Source: Caprella mutica
Taxonomy: Eukaryota; Arthropoda; Malacostraca; Amphipoda; Caprellidae
Length of the DNA: 64,000 bases
Assembly: GCA_947561585.1 (NCBI GenBank)
Contig: CANNZV010002546.1
Location: 29,825-93,824, forward strand
Reading direction: 5' to 3'
Shown: positions 1-10,882 of the stretch, in pieces
Layout: each line of letters starts with the position of its first letter
Numbering within the stretch: the first letter of the stretch is position 1
Program-made: the position numbers and the translations under genes
Notes under the pieces: generated by a model
What the model saw: the letters and a program-made list of their open reading frames with translations, nothing else
What the model was told of the DNA's origin: nothing
The model's database searches: none

Positions 1-685
1 CCCTTTCCTCATCTGATAGCCTTTGATACCACGGAAGGAAATTTGTTGTTAGAAAGCTACAGTAGTTCTGAGAGTTAAGTTTGACACCTTGTTCAACTCT
101 GAATGGACCAACAATAACATTTCCAAGCAATCCTGCCCAAAACATTACGCCTCCCCCACCTTGCTGTCTTCTCATCCGATTGCGGGATTGTCTTCCATTC
201 AAAACCCATCCTCTTGCCCAACCATCCGGTCCATCCAAGGTGGCCCTGCACTCATCTGTCCAGAGCACCTTGCTGAAATCTTGCTTAAGGTATCTATCAG
301 CCCATTCAAGTCTCTTTTGACGGTGTAATTTGGATAGAGGAGGTGAAGCGACCACTTTCTTGACTGCTCCACACTTTCGAAGGTACACGTTGCGGGTTGT
401 TTTGGGTATATCAGGTATCCCAGCTTCATCAAAAATTGTCTTACTGGTTGCATTGGGGTTCTTTATCAGTGCAAATTTCAATTTACGAATTTGGGCAGGA
501 GAAAGCACTTTTGGTTTTGACTTTTTGGGTGTTTTTCGGATGACGCCACCGTGCTCGACAAATTTCTTAATTGTGCGATGATCACGCATCAATTGTTTGG
601 CAATGAAGCATGTGGATTTACCGGCAGATAGTAGCTTTGTAATTTGTTTGGTTTCATCTACCGTTAATTGAACTCCTTTTGCCAT
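1..685 (-). CDS. Tc1-like transposase, N-terminal 228 codons, runs off the left edge
   Basis: Reading the minus strand from the ATG at 685-683, the frame stays open for 228 codons to the window edge. Residues about 1-110 are an N-terminal helix-turn-helix DNA-binding region (MAKGVQLTVDETKQ at the start; IRKLKFALIKNPNATSKTI around 66-84). A catalytic-domain start follows, with LEWADRYL at 126-133 and LWTDE at 141-145, whose D144 is the expected first Asp of the DDE/D triad. GGGGVMFWAG at 177-186 is typical of Tc1/mariner proteins. The second and third acidic residues would lie beyond position 1. Such enzymes cut and paste their own element into TA dinucleotides in the nucleus. There is no stop or frameshift in the visible part, so the copy may be young. 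Exact Tc1 subfamily not determined. Confidence 0.9.
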   Translation of the reverse strand, partial: MAKGVQLTVDETKQITKLLSAGKSTCFIAKQLMRDHRTIKKFVEHGGVIRKTPKKSKPKVLSPAQIRKLKFALIKNPNATSKTIFDEAGIPDIPKTTRNVYLRKCGAVKKVVASPPLSKLHRQKRLEWADRYLKQDFSKVLWTDECRATLDGPDGWARGWVLNGRQSRNRMRRQQGGGGVMFWAGLLGNVIVGPFRVEQGVKLNSQNYCSFLTTNFLPWYQRLSDEER

Positions 686-905
686 ATTTAGGATGCTTGC
701 AAACTTTAATGGTTCACCTAAATTTCAACTTAAATAACATTATAGTGTAAATTCCTGCAAGAGAAATAATTCTATTAAAGTATAAACAAAAATTATAATC
801 ATTGTACATAAGTAATAAGTTAGATACTACGATTTTAAGATTTACCATTCGTATATTAGAAAAAGAACTAAAATGTAGACTTGCAAACTCTTTCGGTTCG
901 CAGTG
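1..905 (-). mobile_element. Tc1/mariner element, 5' end with IR/DR-type inverted repeat
   Basis: Upstream of the transposase start the motif CTTGCAAACT occurs twice in the same orientation, at 696-705 (followed by ttaatggttcacc) and 880-889 (followed by ctttcggttcgcagtg). This is the two-site IR/DR arrangement of Tc1-type elements with TIRs of about 200 bp. The element appears to end at CAGTG (901-905), that is 5'-CACTG on the element strand, and is followed by TA (906-907), the obligate Tc1 target. Sequence right of 907 belongs to another repeat family, so the insertion is nested. The other end is outside the window. Confidence 0.8.
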
Positions 906-907
906 TA

Positions 908-1112
908 TGTAATTATTACTGTAAAAATGAATGTCCCCTTAACCTCTTAAAGAAATACTAAAGCCGTTATTTATAGATTAAAATGTGTTTATAACTAAAG
1001 AATATTTCAGAAAGTCAATAACTATACATCTATTACCAATAAGTGACTGGCAGTATTCCGCCCGGTAGTTTTCCGCTTCGGCAGTTTTCCACCTGGCAGT
1101 TTTCCGGACACC
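908..1112 (+). repeat. Right end of a foldback-like element (CTGGCAGTTTTCCG family)
   Basis: From 908 the sequence (gtaaaaatgaatgtcccctt, then aaaatgtgtttataactaaa, then aagtgactggcag) matches 58,310-58,445, and it ends in about five GGCAGTTTTCCG-type units closing with CCGGACACC at 1112, as the full element does at 58,687. The left part of this copy is cut off by the Tc1-like insertion at TA 906-907. Confidence 0.75.
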
Positions 1113-1318
1113 GCCAGCCACTTCTATATTCCTAATTAACTATAATATTAGATGAAATGATAAGGAAAATATAAATATAAAACTATTCGAAAACTAAACA
1201 GATAATAATATATAATAGAAAGGATGAGGAATCTTGTACGGCAAATCGCGGAATTGTGCACGGTTTTGGGGATTTGGATGAAACTTGTCCAAATTTGTGG
1301 TAATCTTGTCCAAAAATG

Positions 1319-1871
1319 GGTGACAGGACAATAGCCCCCCGTGCAAAAAACCCCCCGCGGTCAAAAAAACCCCGTGCAATATACCCTCCAGACAAAAAAA
1401 AAACCGTACAATAAACCCCCCGGACAAGAACCCCCAAGCAAAAAAACCCCGGTGCAAAAAAAAAAAAACCGGTCGATCTAAATAGCATAATTCATTTTAA
1501 TTAATTTTCTTTAATTTTTTATTAATAAAATTACTATATGCTTTAAATATAAAGAGATATAGTGCACCTAAGGTTAGGTTAGCGGTCCGATTGGGGGGAT
1601 TTGGGGGGAGGGTGCTCTTGCCCCCCCGGCCAGGTTTGATAGTGACAAAATGTATACTGTACTTATTTTTACTATAAAATAGGTAATTGGGTATACCTTA
1701 TTTTGCAAAAATTGTCATATTTTCGAAGAAAATGTAATATATATTGGTTCGCATTGAATAATGTTTCATATATTAATAAAAATGAATTATGCTATTTCCA
1801 GGGGGTATTTTGCACGGGGGTTTTTTGACCGCGGGTTTTTTTTTTGCACGGGGGGTTATTGTCCTGGAATC
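1319..1871. mobile_element. 553-bp foldback-like element with tandem-repeat TIRs and 9-bp TSD
   Basis: The left arm (1319-about 1475) and right arm (about 1797-1871) are inverted copies built of G/C-run units such as gcacggggggtt and ttttttgaccgcgg. They flank an AT-rich loop that begins and ends with inverted aattcattttaatt / aaaatgaattatg. Termini read GGTGACAGGACAATAGCC on the left and, reverse-complemented, GATTCCAGGACAATAACC on the right. The 9 bp ccaaaaatg lie directly on both sides (1310-1318 and 1872-1880), a clear target-site duplication. No coding capacity. A 9-bp duplication suits Mutator-like or Foldback elements; the superfamily is inferred only. Confidence 0.8.
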
Positions 1872-2179
1872 CCAAAAATGACGTCCTTTTGTCCAGAGAG
1901 AGGAGATCATGTCCAAAATGAGACAAAATGCCATATGGGGTGTATAATGAGGGGTTAGGGATGGGGTGTGTACGATACAAGGGGGCTAAATGAGTGCGCT
2001 CACATCATTATGCTTAAATTTTTCTGCAATGACAATTACGTAAAAGGAGAAACATGTTTCTAATATAGGTAAATTAATATGAGTTATTTTTCACTACTTG
2101 TATAAATCATCAAAAAGAGGCCTAAGTACCATTATTTCTTCGGAAATGTTAATATAAGTTACCTTCAAAGCTAGCTTTA

Positions 2180-2960
2180 TTACCTTCGCAGAATGCGGGA
2201 AGGTCATATTTTCATCGGAATTTATTTATTTATCATCTTGTTATTCGCTTAACTGAAAAACTATTCAAGCAAATGGCCTGAAACTTGGTGAAACGATTGG
2301 TCAATGTCCAGTGACCTGCTGCTAGAATTTTGGGAGCAATCCGGTCAAAGTTCAAGGTCATGGTCATTTATAACTCAAAAAGAATTGAACCATATTGCAT
2401 GAAACTTGGTGGGCTGATTGGTCAATATACAGGAACCATTTTGTTAGATTATGGGAGTGATCGGTTCAAAGATCAAGGTCAAGGTCAAGGCCATTTGTAA
2501 ATCAATAACTCCAAAAGTTTTACACCATATTGCCTGAAATTTGACGGGACGATTGGTCAATGTCCAGGAACGATCTAGTAGAATTTTGGAAGCGATTTGG
2601 TCAAAGGTTAAGGTCATTTATAACTTGATAACTCAAAAAGTATTGAACCATATTGCATGAAACTTGGTGGGACGATTGGTTATTATCCAGTTAGCAGTTT
2701 CTCAAATTTTGGGAGATAATGGGTCAAAGCGGAGGCGAAGGTATGCGCTCTAAATGATTGCAGATTACTTTTTGAGTTATAAATGACCTTGACCATCAAC
2801 CGGATACCTTCCTAATTTAATCAAATGGTTCCTGCATGGTTATTGACCAATCGTCCCACAAAGTTTCATGCAATATGGTTGAATACTTTATGAGTTATAA
2901 ATGACCTTGACCTTTGACCGGAAACTCCCAAAATTCTACCAGATAGTTGCTAGTCTTTGA
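2180..2960. repeat. Inverted array of about 130-bp units (AAACTTGGTGGGACGATTGG repeat)
   Basis: Four diverged units (tattgcatgaaacttggtg, gattggtcaat, ccagtga/aggaac, ttttgggag, ggtcaaagttcaaggtcatt, ataactcaaaaag) run left to right from about 2265. Two units run in the opposite orientation from about 2755 to 2960, so the block is partly palindromic. Edges carry ttaccttcgcagaatgcggg (2180) and ggcgaaggtatgcgctc (about 2733). Several AGGTCA nuclear-receptor-like half-sites occur as part of the unit. It looks like a dispersed non-coding repeat; no ORF. Confidence 0.65.
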
Positions 2961-2993
2961 ACAATCATTCAACCAAATTGAATATTTTTAAGT

Positions 2994-3428
2994 TCTCTGA
3001 TAGTACATCATCATAGTGACTCTTTTCTCTGATAGTACATCATCATAGTGACTCTTTTCTCTGATAGTAGATCATCACAGTGACTCTTTTCTCTGATAGT
3101 ACATCATCACAGTGACTCTTTTCTCTGACAGTACATCATCACAGTGACTCTTTTCTCTGATAGTACATCACCACAGTGACTCTTTTCTCTGATAGTACAT
3201 CATCACAGTGACTCTTTTCTCTGATAGTACATCATCACAGTGACTCTTTTTTCTGATAGTACATCATCACAGTGACTCTTTTCTCTGATAGTACATCACC
3301 ACAGTGACTCTTTTCTCTGATAGTACATCATCACAGTGACTCTTTTCTCTGATAGTACATCATCACAGTGACTCTTTTTTCTGATAGTACATCATCACAG
3401 TGACTCTTTTTTCTGATAGTACATCATT
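2994..3428 (+). repeat. 32-bp minisatellite, about 13 copies
   Basis: Unit tctctgatagtacatcatca plus cagtgactcttt, period 32 bp, with a few substitutions (catcacc, catcata). Confidence 0.95.
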
Positions 3429-3429
3429 C

Positions 3430-3800
3430 CAACCATATTCCTTATTTACTCTTATATTAGTTACAAGAGTATCAACCCTATCTCATATTTACGGTGATAT
3501 TTACTGGAGTTCCAACCTAAACTATTATTTACTATGATTGCTAGGAGCAGTACCAGCTCTGTCTCTTATTTACTGTGATTGTTAGAGTAGTACCATCCCT
3601 GTCTCATATTTACTGTGATTGTTAGAGTAGTACCAGCCCTGTCTCTTATTTACGGCTATCCGTGATTGTAATTTACAGTAGTACCAACTCTATTTTTTAT
3701 GTACCATGATAGTAACAGGAGTACTTATCCTAAATCTTATTTACGATGATAGTTACAGGAGTACAAAACCTATCTCTTTATTTGCTATTTGATACTACCA
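3430..3800 (+). repeat. Degenerate about 50-bp tandem repeat
   Basis: Roughly seven diverged copies of tatttactgtgattgttaga / gtagtaccagccctgtctct. It follows directly on the 32-bp array. No coding signal. Confidence 0.7.
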
Positions 3801-3954
3801 GGGATGCTATCACTATCACTCACTATAGTTTCAAACATTGGATCAGTTGTGCATTTTAAATCTGAGTATAGATTAAGTTATTCCAAGCTTCAAGTATTCA
3901 ATATTGTATAACAGAGGCTTAAGATATCATTAATACAGTCAAGAAATAAAACAA

Positions 3955-4160
3955 AAAGCATTAATCTGCTGATTAAGCCACTCTGTCTTAGAACGCATCG
4001 CACTGTTAAGTAATATTATGTATGTGATTGTGCACTGCTGATTAGGCCACTCTGTCTCTAAGACACCTATGCCGCTATGAGGTGAAATAATCAGTTAAGC
4101 CACTCTGCCAGTTTTGACCCATGATGTGTGGGTTAGGACACTCTGTATATTTGCCCTCCA
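3955..4160 (+). repeat. Irregular repeat of 'taagccactctgtc'
   Basis: About four copies of gattaagccactctgt / ttaggccactctgtctta with irregular spacing. The rest of 3800-4298 shows no recognisable feature. Confidence 0.5.
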
Positions 4161-4296
4161 ATTGTCCTAGCACGAAATAGTAGATGTCAATTTGTTTCAC
4201 AATTCTTATTTATTATTTAAAATAGTAGATCTCAATTGTTATATAGAAATAAAGATCGTAATGAATTATTGTACGCTAATTATGTAAGCCAAAAAA

Positions 4297-4425
4297 ATAT
4301 GACTGGGAATCAAATGACACGGGGATCAATTGACCGGGGATCAAATTGTATGGAGATCAAGTGACGGGGAATCTAATGAACAGGTTCTTTTGACCGGGCA
4401 TCAATTGACTGGCAAATATAATTTC
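4297..4425 (+). repeat. Degenerate array of GGGGATCAATTGACC units, possible foldback arm
   Basis: About seven imperfect copies of the 15-16 bp unit ggggatcaaatgac/ccggggatcaattga. It resembles the arms of neighbouring foldback elements (GACCGGG-type start, A/T-rich tail), but no convincing opposite arm or target duplication was found; a weak gttgaccggcatcag occurs at about 5027. No feature seen at 4426-4728. Confidence 0.5.
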
Positions 4426-4738
4426 CTGACCGCTAACTAAACTCTACAGTCCTGACCACTGACCAGGAGAGTCAGAAAGGTGACAGTTTAAATATATTTT
4501 GTGTTGTAATTTAGGTCAAGATATGGTGTGCACAGATAGCATCTTGAGGGGAGTCTCTGACTGTATCTTGATGGGAAAACCTGCACCTTGATTATTGTAG
4601 TAATTTATGTTATGTTTGATGTCATGCAATTTGTCTGATTTAAAGAGAAAATATGTTTCCTTTATAAACGAGAAAAATAAAATCTTACAGAAGAGAAAAT
4701 TCCATCAGGAAATACGATCGAGTGAGATGTTGAGTTCC

Positions 4739-6256
4739 GTGAATGAACATTTCGTCCACGGATAATTCGTCCACGGACATATCGTCCACGGACATTTCGT
4801 CCAATGGACATTTCATCTACGGACATTCCGTCCACGGAAAATTCGTCCACTAATTGCTTTATTTTGTATTATATTTACTATGTGCATTTATTTTATATAT
4901 TATATTATTTATACATATTCTGCAACATAATAGTATTTAACACCCTTTTTTGATGGTAATTACTAATTAGAAATGTATGGTCTTTGCCTAATTTCTTATT
5001 GTTGCAATTTTTTTATCCTGTTGACCGGCATCAGTAAAATAATAAAAATGAAAACTTTTTAATGATAAACAGGCAGGCTCCGCTTTTATTACACCTGAGT
5101 CCTATAAAATCTGTAATAATTACCTGGCATGTCTCGATGTCATTACAGTACATAAACATTGAAAACGGAGACATTTTTTGTGGCGTTTATTTCACAGTAA
5201 CTACAATAATCAACAATAGTAGTATTCAGATTAGGTAATTAGATACACTATTGGTTCAGAAATTAGTATTTTATAGCAGAATATTTTTAACAGTGATTAC
5301 CTAAATTACATACATAATAATATGCAGGTATATAATATACTACACAGAGAAAGGATATCTTGAATCAAATCAAATTTGATTTGTTTTGACTCATATGAAT
5401 GGGTTATTTTTGCCCCTACCTACGTGGTGAGTTGCAGGTACTACTTAAGAGTAGTTAAATTGACGTTGGTTAAAAAAAACAGTCGTTTTGACTCACTCCT
5501 AAAATTAAAAAAAGTTGCGCCAACTTGCACAGTCGTCGTGAGTTCAACATACTTTAAAATTCTCAAAAAAGTAACTTTTAACTTCCATAGTAAGTTGATT
5601 CAATCTATGTATAAAATGAATTGAATTAATTAATGTTTGGTGACACACCATGTTATTGTTGTTTTGACACACGTGAAAACATGAATGTAGTCCAACTAAC
5701 TTACGTAATATATTGATTCAAAGCATAAATTGTGGACCCATTAAATATGAGTAAACTTTTTTCTCTGTGTACTAAAAAAATGATATATAAAATTAGCTAG
5801 ATATTGGTACTTTTTAGTGTTACGTTTAATTATTTGAACGTAAAAACGTCCGTGTTATTGGACTGTTTCATATTTTCGGATTTATACATATATAATAATA
5901 ATAATAACAATTACTTTAATTCCTAAGTATCCACACATTTATTCTTGTTAGGACCCTGCTATTTCAGTTCTAAATTTTATATACTCATAATTCATTAATT
6001 AATGCAAAATATTAAACGAAGTAAATAACTTAAAGATACAGTCTAATTAGCATATCTAATTTTATAACTGTAATCGATAGATAAATATTTTTATGTGCTA
6101 AATCATATACGGCTTAACTAATGTAATAGTGAAAAATAATGTAAAATATATTCCATAAACACTTTAAAATACTTAATAAAGCCATTCGTGGACAAATTGT
6201 CCGTGGACGAAATGTCCGTTACACGAAATGTCCATGGACGAGATGACCCAGACCCG
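4739..6256. mobile_element. 1.5-kb foldback-like element, CGTCCACGGACAATT family
   Basis: The left arm (4739-4850) holds about seven units of ttcgtccacggacat. The right arm (about 6186-6256) holds inverted units such as gtggacgaaatgtccgtt. Just inside the arms the inverted match continues (cactaattgctttatttt versus aataaagccattcgtg). The 10 bp gttgagttcc occurs immediately outside both ends (4729-4738 and 6256-6265), read as a 9-10 bp target duplication. The interior is AT-rich, has no protein-coding signal, and carries a nested MITE at 5343-5769. Confidence 0.8.
5343..5769 (-). mobile_element. 427-bp MITE with CACAGAG termini and 5-bp TSD (nested)
   Basis: Begins CACAGAGAAAGGAT and ends TTTTTTCTCTGTG, so the termini are inverted. 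Flanked on both sides by tacta (5338-5342, 5770-5774), a 5-bp duplication. The body matches, in opposite orientation, 28,316-28,807 and the two outer parts of 7,570-11,174 (for example cctacgtggtgagttgcag, caaatcaaatttgatttg). A 5-bp duplication with CAC-starting ends is compatible with Transib-like mobilisation, but the family is not established. The small ORF at 5376-5624 inside it is not thought to be coding. Confidence 0.75.
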
Positions 6257-6265
6257 TTGAGTTCC

Positions 6266-6880
6266 AATGAAAAACTCGATCCGACCGACCCTTATTGAAA
6301 TGTATTTTGTAAGGATTTAATTTAACAAATTATTTTGCAGTAATTTCATTGCCTATTTTGTTTTATCATCTTTATTATATCTCAATGGCTTCTTCCATAA
6401 TCCTCATAATTTCAGGAACTATTTGCAACATGAATTTAAATTTATAACATATTTTCGAATACGGATTGCCCTTTATTAGTATGATGCTCGGATAATTTGT
6501 TGAATAATAAATTCATGTATTAAAATTATTATAGGATGAATTATTCTGAAGTGAAAGAAATTGTGATTACTGAATATAATGGAAGAATGATGTCGAACCA
6601 ATTCAAACAATTCGAGGTCCTCCTTTTGGTTGTTTTGTCTTATTCATTTCAGTATTTATTTTATTGTTACTCTCAGATTGTTACTTTGTTTTTATGAACT
6701 GATTCTATCAGAGTGTGTCAGGCATAAAAGTGGTAGGGGGTACTAATGGGTAAGTAACCAGCTGTCTAAAGAGGAGTGGCTCGAGTGAGTATTTTACTCA
6801 CAGGGAAGTGATCGAATGAATCATAGAACCGTGAATGATGAGTAATGGTACTTCATTCCTTAGTTATTCCCCGTTATTAA
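6266..6880. other. AT-rich stretch, nothing recognised
   Basis: No ORF, repeat array or RNA signature seen in either strand. Confidence 0.5.
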
Positions 6881-6884
6881 AATT

Positions 6885-7192
6885 CAGCAAACTACTGTTT
6901 AAATGTTAACCATTGGTCATAGTAATTAGCTAGGTAGGTACTTAGAACTACTGTGTAAATGTTAACCAGTGGTCATAGACTAGCTAAGTAGACACTTACA
7001 ACTAGTCAAGTACTGTGTAAATGATAACCAATTCGTGGTCATAGACTACCAAGGTAGTTATACTTACAACAATACAACTATTATGTAAATGTTAACCAGT
7101 GGTCATAGAATAGCTAGGTCGACACATACAACTAGTCAACTACTGTTTAAATGTGAACCAGTGGTCATAGTCTCATAGACTACCAAGGTAGG
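6885..7192 (+). repeat. Left fragment of the 54-bp minisatellite
   Basis: Five to six diverged copies of actgtgtaaatgttaacc / agtggtcatagactagct / aggtaggtacttacaa. The same array resumes at 11,607 on the far side of a 4.4-kb element. The copies here are more diverged than those to the right. Confidence 0.85.
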
Positions 7193-8488
7193 GGTGCTAG
7201 GACAATTGCCACCCAGACAATTGTCATCCCGGACAATTGCCACCCCCGGACAATTGCCACCCTAATGATTATTGTTGGAGTTCTGATAATAGTCTTATAG
7301 TCATGGATATCAAGAATATCATATAAAAAAATTGAATTCTATTGAATTATTTATATCAGTGGTTTAAAACGAATCAATAGTGTTTAATCCTCTCCGTTAA
7401 AATAATATTTTTAGAAAATATGATTTTGAAAGCGTATTGTTTCAACCCTGATTATTATTATCAGGATTCTTCACTTGAAAATTTTCTTAATTAAGTAGTA
7501 GTAATGTAAATACGTATTGTTACTGGGTGAGATAATAAAGGATTTTATCCACAGTTGATCAAGAATCAACACAGAGAAAAAAGTTTACTCATATTTGATG
7601 GGTCAACAATTTATGCTTTGAATCAATTTATTACGTGAGTAAGTTGGACTACATTCATGTTTTCACGTGTGTCAAAACAACTATGACGTGGAGTGTCACC
7701 AAACATAGTTAATTCAAATCATTTTATGGATTGAATCAACTTACTATGAGAGTTAGAGTTACATTTTGGGAGTTTGAACATATGTTAAAACAACTAGGAC
7801 AAAGTGTGTTGAAGTAACTCACAAAGATTGTTAATCTAATGTATCTGGTGTATGAATTAACTTACTTTGAGAGTTGGCGCTACTTTTTTGAAGTTTAGGT
7901 GCGAGTTAAATCAACTATGACATAGAGTGATAAAGTAACCCACAAAGACTGTTGATCCTATGTATCTGGTGTATAAATTAACTTAATATGAGTGTTGGCG
8001 CTACCTTTTTATGTATAGGTAAGAGTTAAATCAAATGAGTATGTGGCAACTTATGCTTTCCTCAAAGCCAATTAATCAGCTGACACTTCACAGTTCAAAT
8101 CTTGTTTCAAGTGTGTTACGTGTTAAATGTGAACGCTCCTCAATACCATTTTAGTTCAAGTGCAAACAATAGCGTTATATGCATTAAATAGTATTTTCGC
8201 TGCTGATCGATTATTAATTATCAATTAATGCCTTTAATACATAGATAAATGTCTGCCTAAATATTCTTGAATTTTAGGGATTGATAGGCTGGAGGCTAGG
8301 TAGTTATTTGAAGAGCTGATTATCAGTATATAACTTTTCATAATAATAAATTTTGATTACTACCTTCCAGTTAGTAAAATGATATCCAAACTAATTTTCT
8401 TAGATTATTAGCATCATACCTACCTAGCTGTTTTTTTCAGTGTCGATATCTTCCACATAGCCAAAGCAGTTACTGCGCTGTCCTCAGA

Positions 8489-8655
8489 TAGGGTAAGTTC
8501 CAAATTATCAGGCGACTTCACATTTTCGGTCACGTATGAAATATAGTATATAGCTACCTAATAGCTAATTAAAATAAAAGTTGAATAATTATTTTATATA
8601 GTTTTTCTTAGGCGACCGAAAATGTGGAACCGTACGATAATTCGGAACTTATCCT
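8489..8655. mobile_element. About 165-bp hairpin MITE
   Basis: About 40-bp imperfect inverted repeats: gggtaagttccaaattatca / cttcacattttcggtca on the left against cgaccgaaaatgtggaac / cgataattcggaacttatcc on the right. TA is next to both ends, suggesting a TA target. The loop is AT-rich. Confidence 0.6.
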
Positions 8656-10488
8656 AGTATCTCCAGTTAAGTATTCTGATAATTTATATATTTTAAAACT
8701 AGTTAGTGTACCTATAGGTAGGGTTACACAGGTAAATTCGGTTCTGTAATTTCTAATTGCGGCCTTATTAAGAAAGTGTTAAAATAATTCTGAAATTAGT
8801 TTAGCTATATAATGAATTGTTGAATATCATAATAAACTCAATTTATGATAAATTCTGTTTATTTCACGAGTATCTTGAAGCCATGATGGTTATTAATGTT
8901 TCCAAGATAAGAGACTGCAGTTAGTTAAATTGCCGCAATTTACCTACTTGACCCTAGTTTTCTATGACCGGGAAAACTCCGTCCAGGGAGGTAGTTGGCA
9001 GAACTCCTTCCTGAGAACAAATAAGGAGAACACCGTCCAGGGATTTGGCAGTGAGAACTCCATCGAGAGGTGAGCCTTTTATATATTATACTTTTTGTTA
9101 TTTAATTAAAGTCTAAATTAAGATTGTATAGTGAACAAAATTATGAGGATTAGCAAGGAGAATCCATTGCATTTATTAGAGCTAAATTTATACTACATCT
9201 GAATATTTATAAATAGTTCAAAATTTTATATAAATAATTTACCTATATGAAACAATTCTCAGTTAATAATTCTATTCATTTCTTTATTAATATGGTTTTC
9301 TATATTTTCTGAATCTACTTTCAGATCTTTATGAAGAATTGATGGAGTAGGTCAACGTCATCAACCTCTTCAATTCTTTTGAATGATTCAGGAATAATTA
9401 TGCTAGATCAAAGTAAGTATTTGAAAATATTAGATTATTTTTAAATATGTATTTGCAATATGATTAGCTCTTACTCTTTCATATGCTTTTAGGGATTCCA
9501 GACATGAAAAGAATATCGAAGCTTTCGCTATCTCATCACAAAAGGAAAAAGAGTAGGTGATGTTAATTATAATGTATATAAACGACACTATAAATTTCTA
9601 TTCAATATATATTAATATACGAATCTCTTATTTCAAGAATTGGCAACCTAAACTCGTAACAGACAGTGACGAGGATTCAAATTGTACTTCTAAATAATAA
9701 ATCTAAAACTTAAATGTTTATATTTTGTTTTCAATTTAACCTTGGTAATTCTATTAGCATATTTCTACATCAGTTCATATGAGTATGATGAATTGCACTA
9801 AAATATGGTTTAGAAGATAAAGGCTTTATTATTATTCATTAAGTTATAGTATAATTGCAGCATATCAAAGATTTATTTTATCAACATTTGTTTTTGTAAT
9901 CTAGCCTAGTTATTTCATTTATCTAGTCTACCTATTTATCACTCCGTAAAGTTATTTACGCCATCTAATTTCTTATTTATAAACTGACATGAAGTTATTT
10001 ATTCAATCTAATCTATAAATTTACAACTAATTACCATATATCGGATCGAAAACATTTCAAAAAGCAAAGATTAGTCTAGGACTCTAGGTGATCAATTTTT
10101 TAAAAATCAAAATAGTATACAAATGCATATTACAGAAGCAAAAGTATAAAATAAATGAAAATGTTAGATTTGGTCGTAGAGAATAAATAGTCTAATCTTA
10201 TTGATACTGGGGCCTATATCTCGAGATTATGATTAAATATAGTGAATGGAAAAGTCAGGTAAAAAGTTTGGCTACTGCTAACAGGACCGAAATTTCAACC
10301 TACACTAATAGTTGATATACATTTACTGGACAAAGTATAACCGGAAGTCATACCGCCTGAAACCCGCCGTCTGACAAACGCAGCGCAAACCCCGTTTGTT
10401 TTACTGGTTCCAAAGAATTTGGTCTCGGGGTAAGATCAACCATAGACTACATATTACCATACTGTCCATTTATACATAGTTTACTAGT

Positions 10489-10882
10489 AGTTGATATAAC
10501 CAACACGAGATGTTGATATAACCAACTCGAGTAGTTGACATAACCTACACGAGTAGTTGACATAACCTACACGAGTAGTTAATATAACCTACACGAGTAG
10601 TTGATATAACCTACACGAGTAGTTGATATAACCTACACGAGTAGTTGATATAACCTACACGAGTAGTTGATATAACCTACACGAGTAGTTGGTATAACCA
10701 ACACGAGTAGTTGGTATAACCTACACAAGTAGTTGATGTAACCTACACGAGTAGTTGATGTATCCTACACGAGTAGTTGATGTAACCTACACGAGTAGTT
10801 GGTGAAAACTACACGAGTAGTTGGTATAACCTACACGAGCAGTTGGTATAACCTACACGAGTAGTTGGTATAACATATAGTA
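10489..10882 (+). repeat. 22-bp minisatellite, about 17 copies
   Basis: Unit acgagtagttgatataacct plus ac. It lies inside the 4.4-kb foldback element; the unit resembles short phrases of the surrounding MITE-related sequence (caactatgacatagag), so it may have grown from the element itself. Confidence 0.9.
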
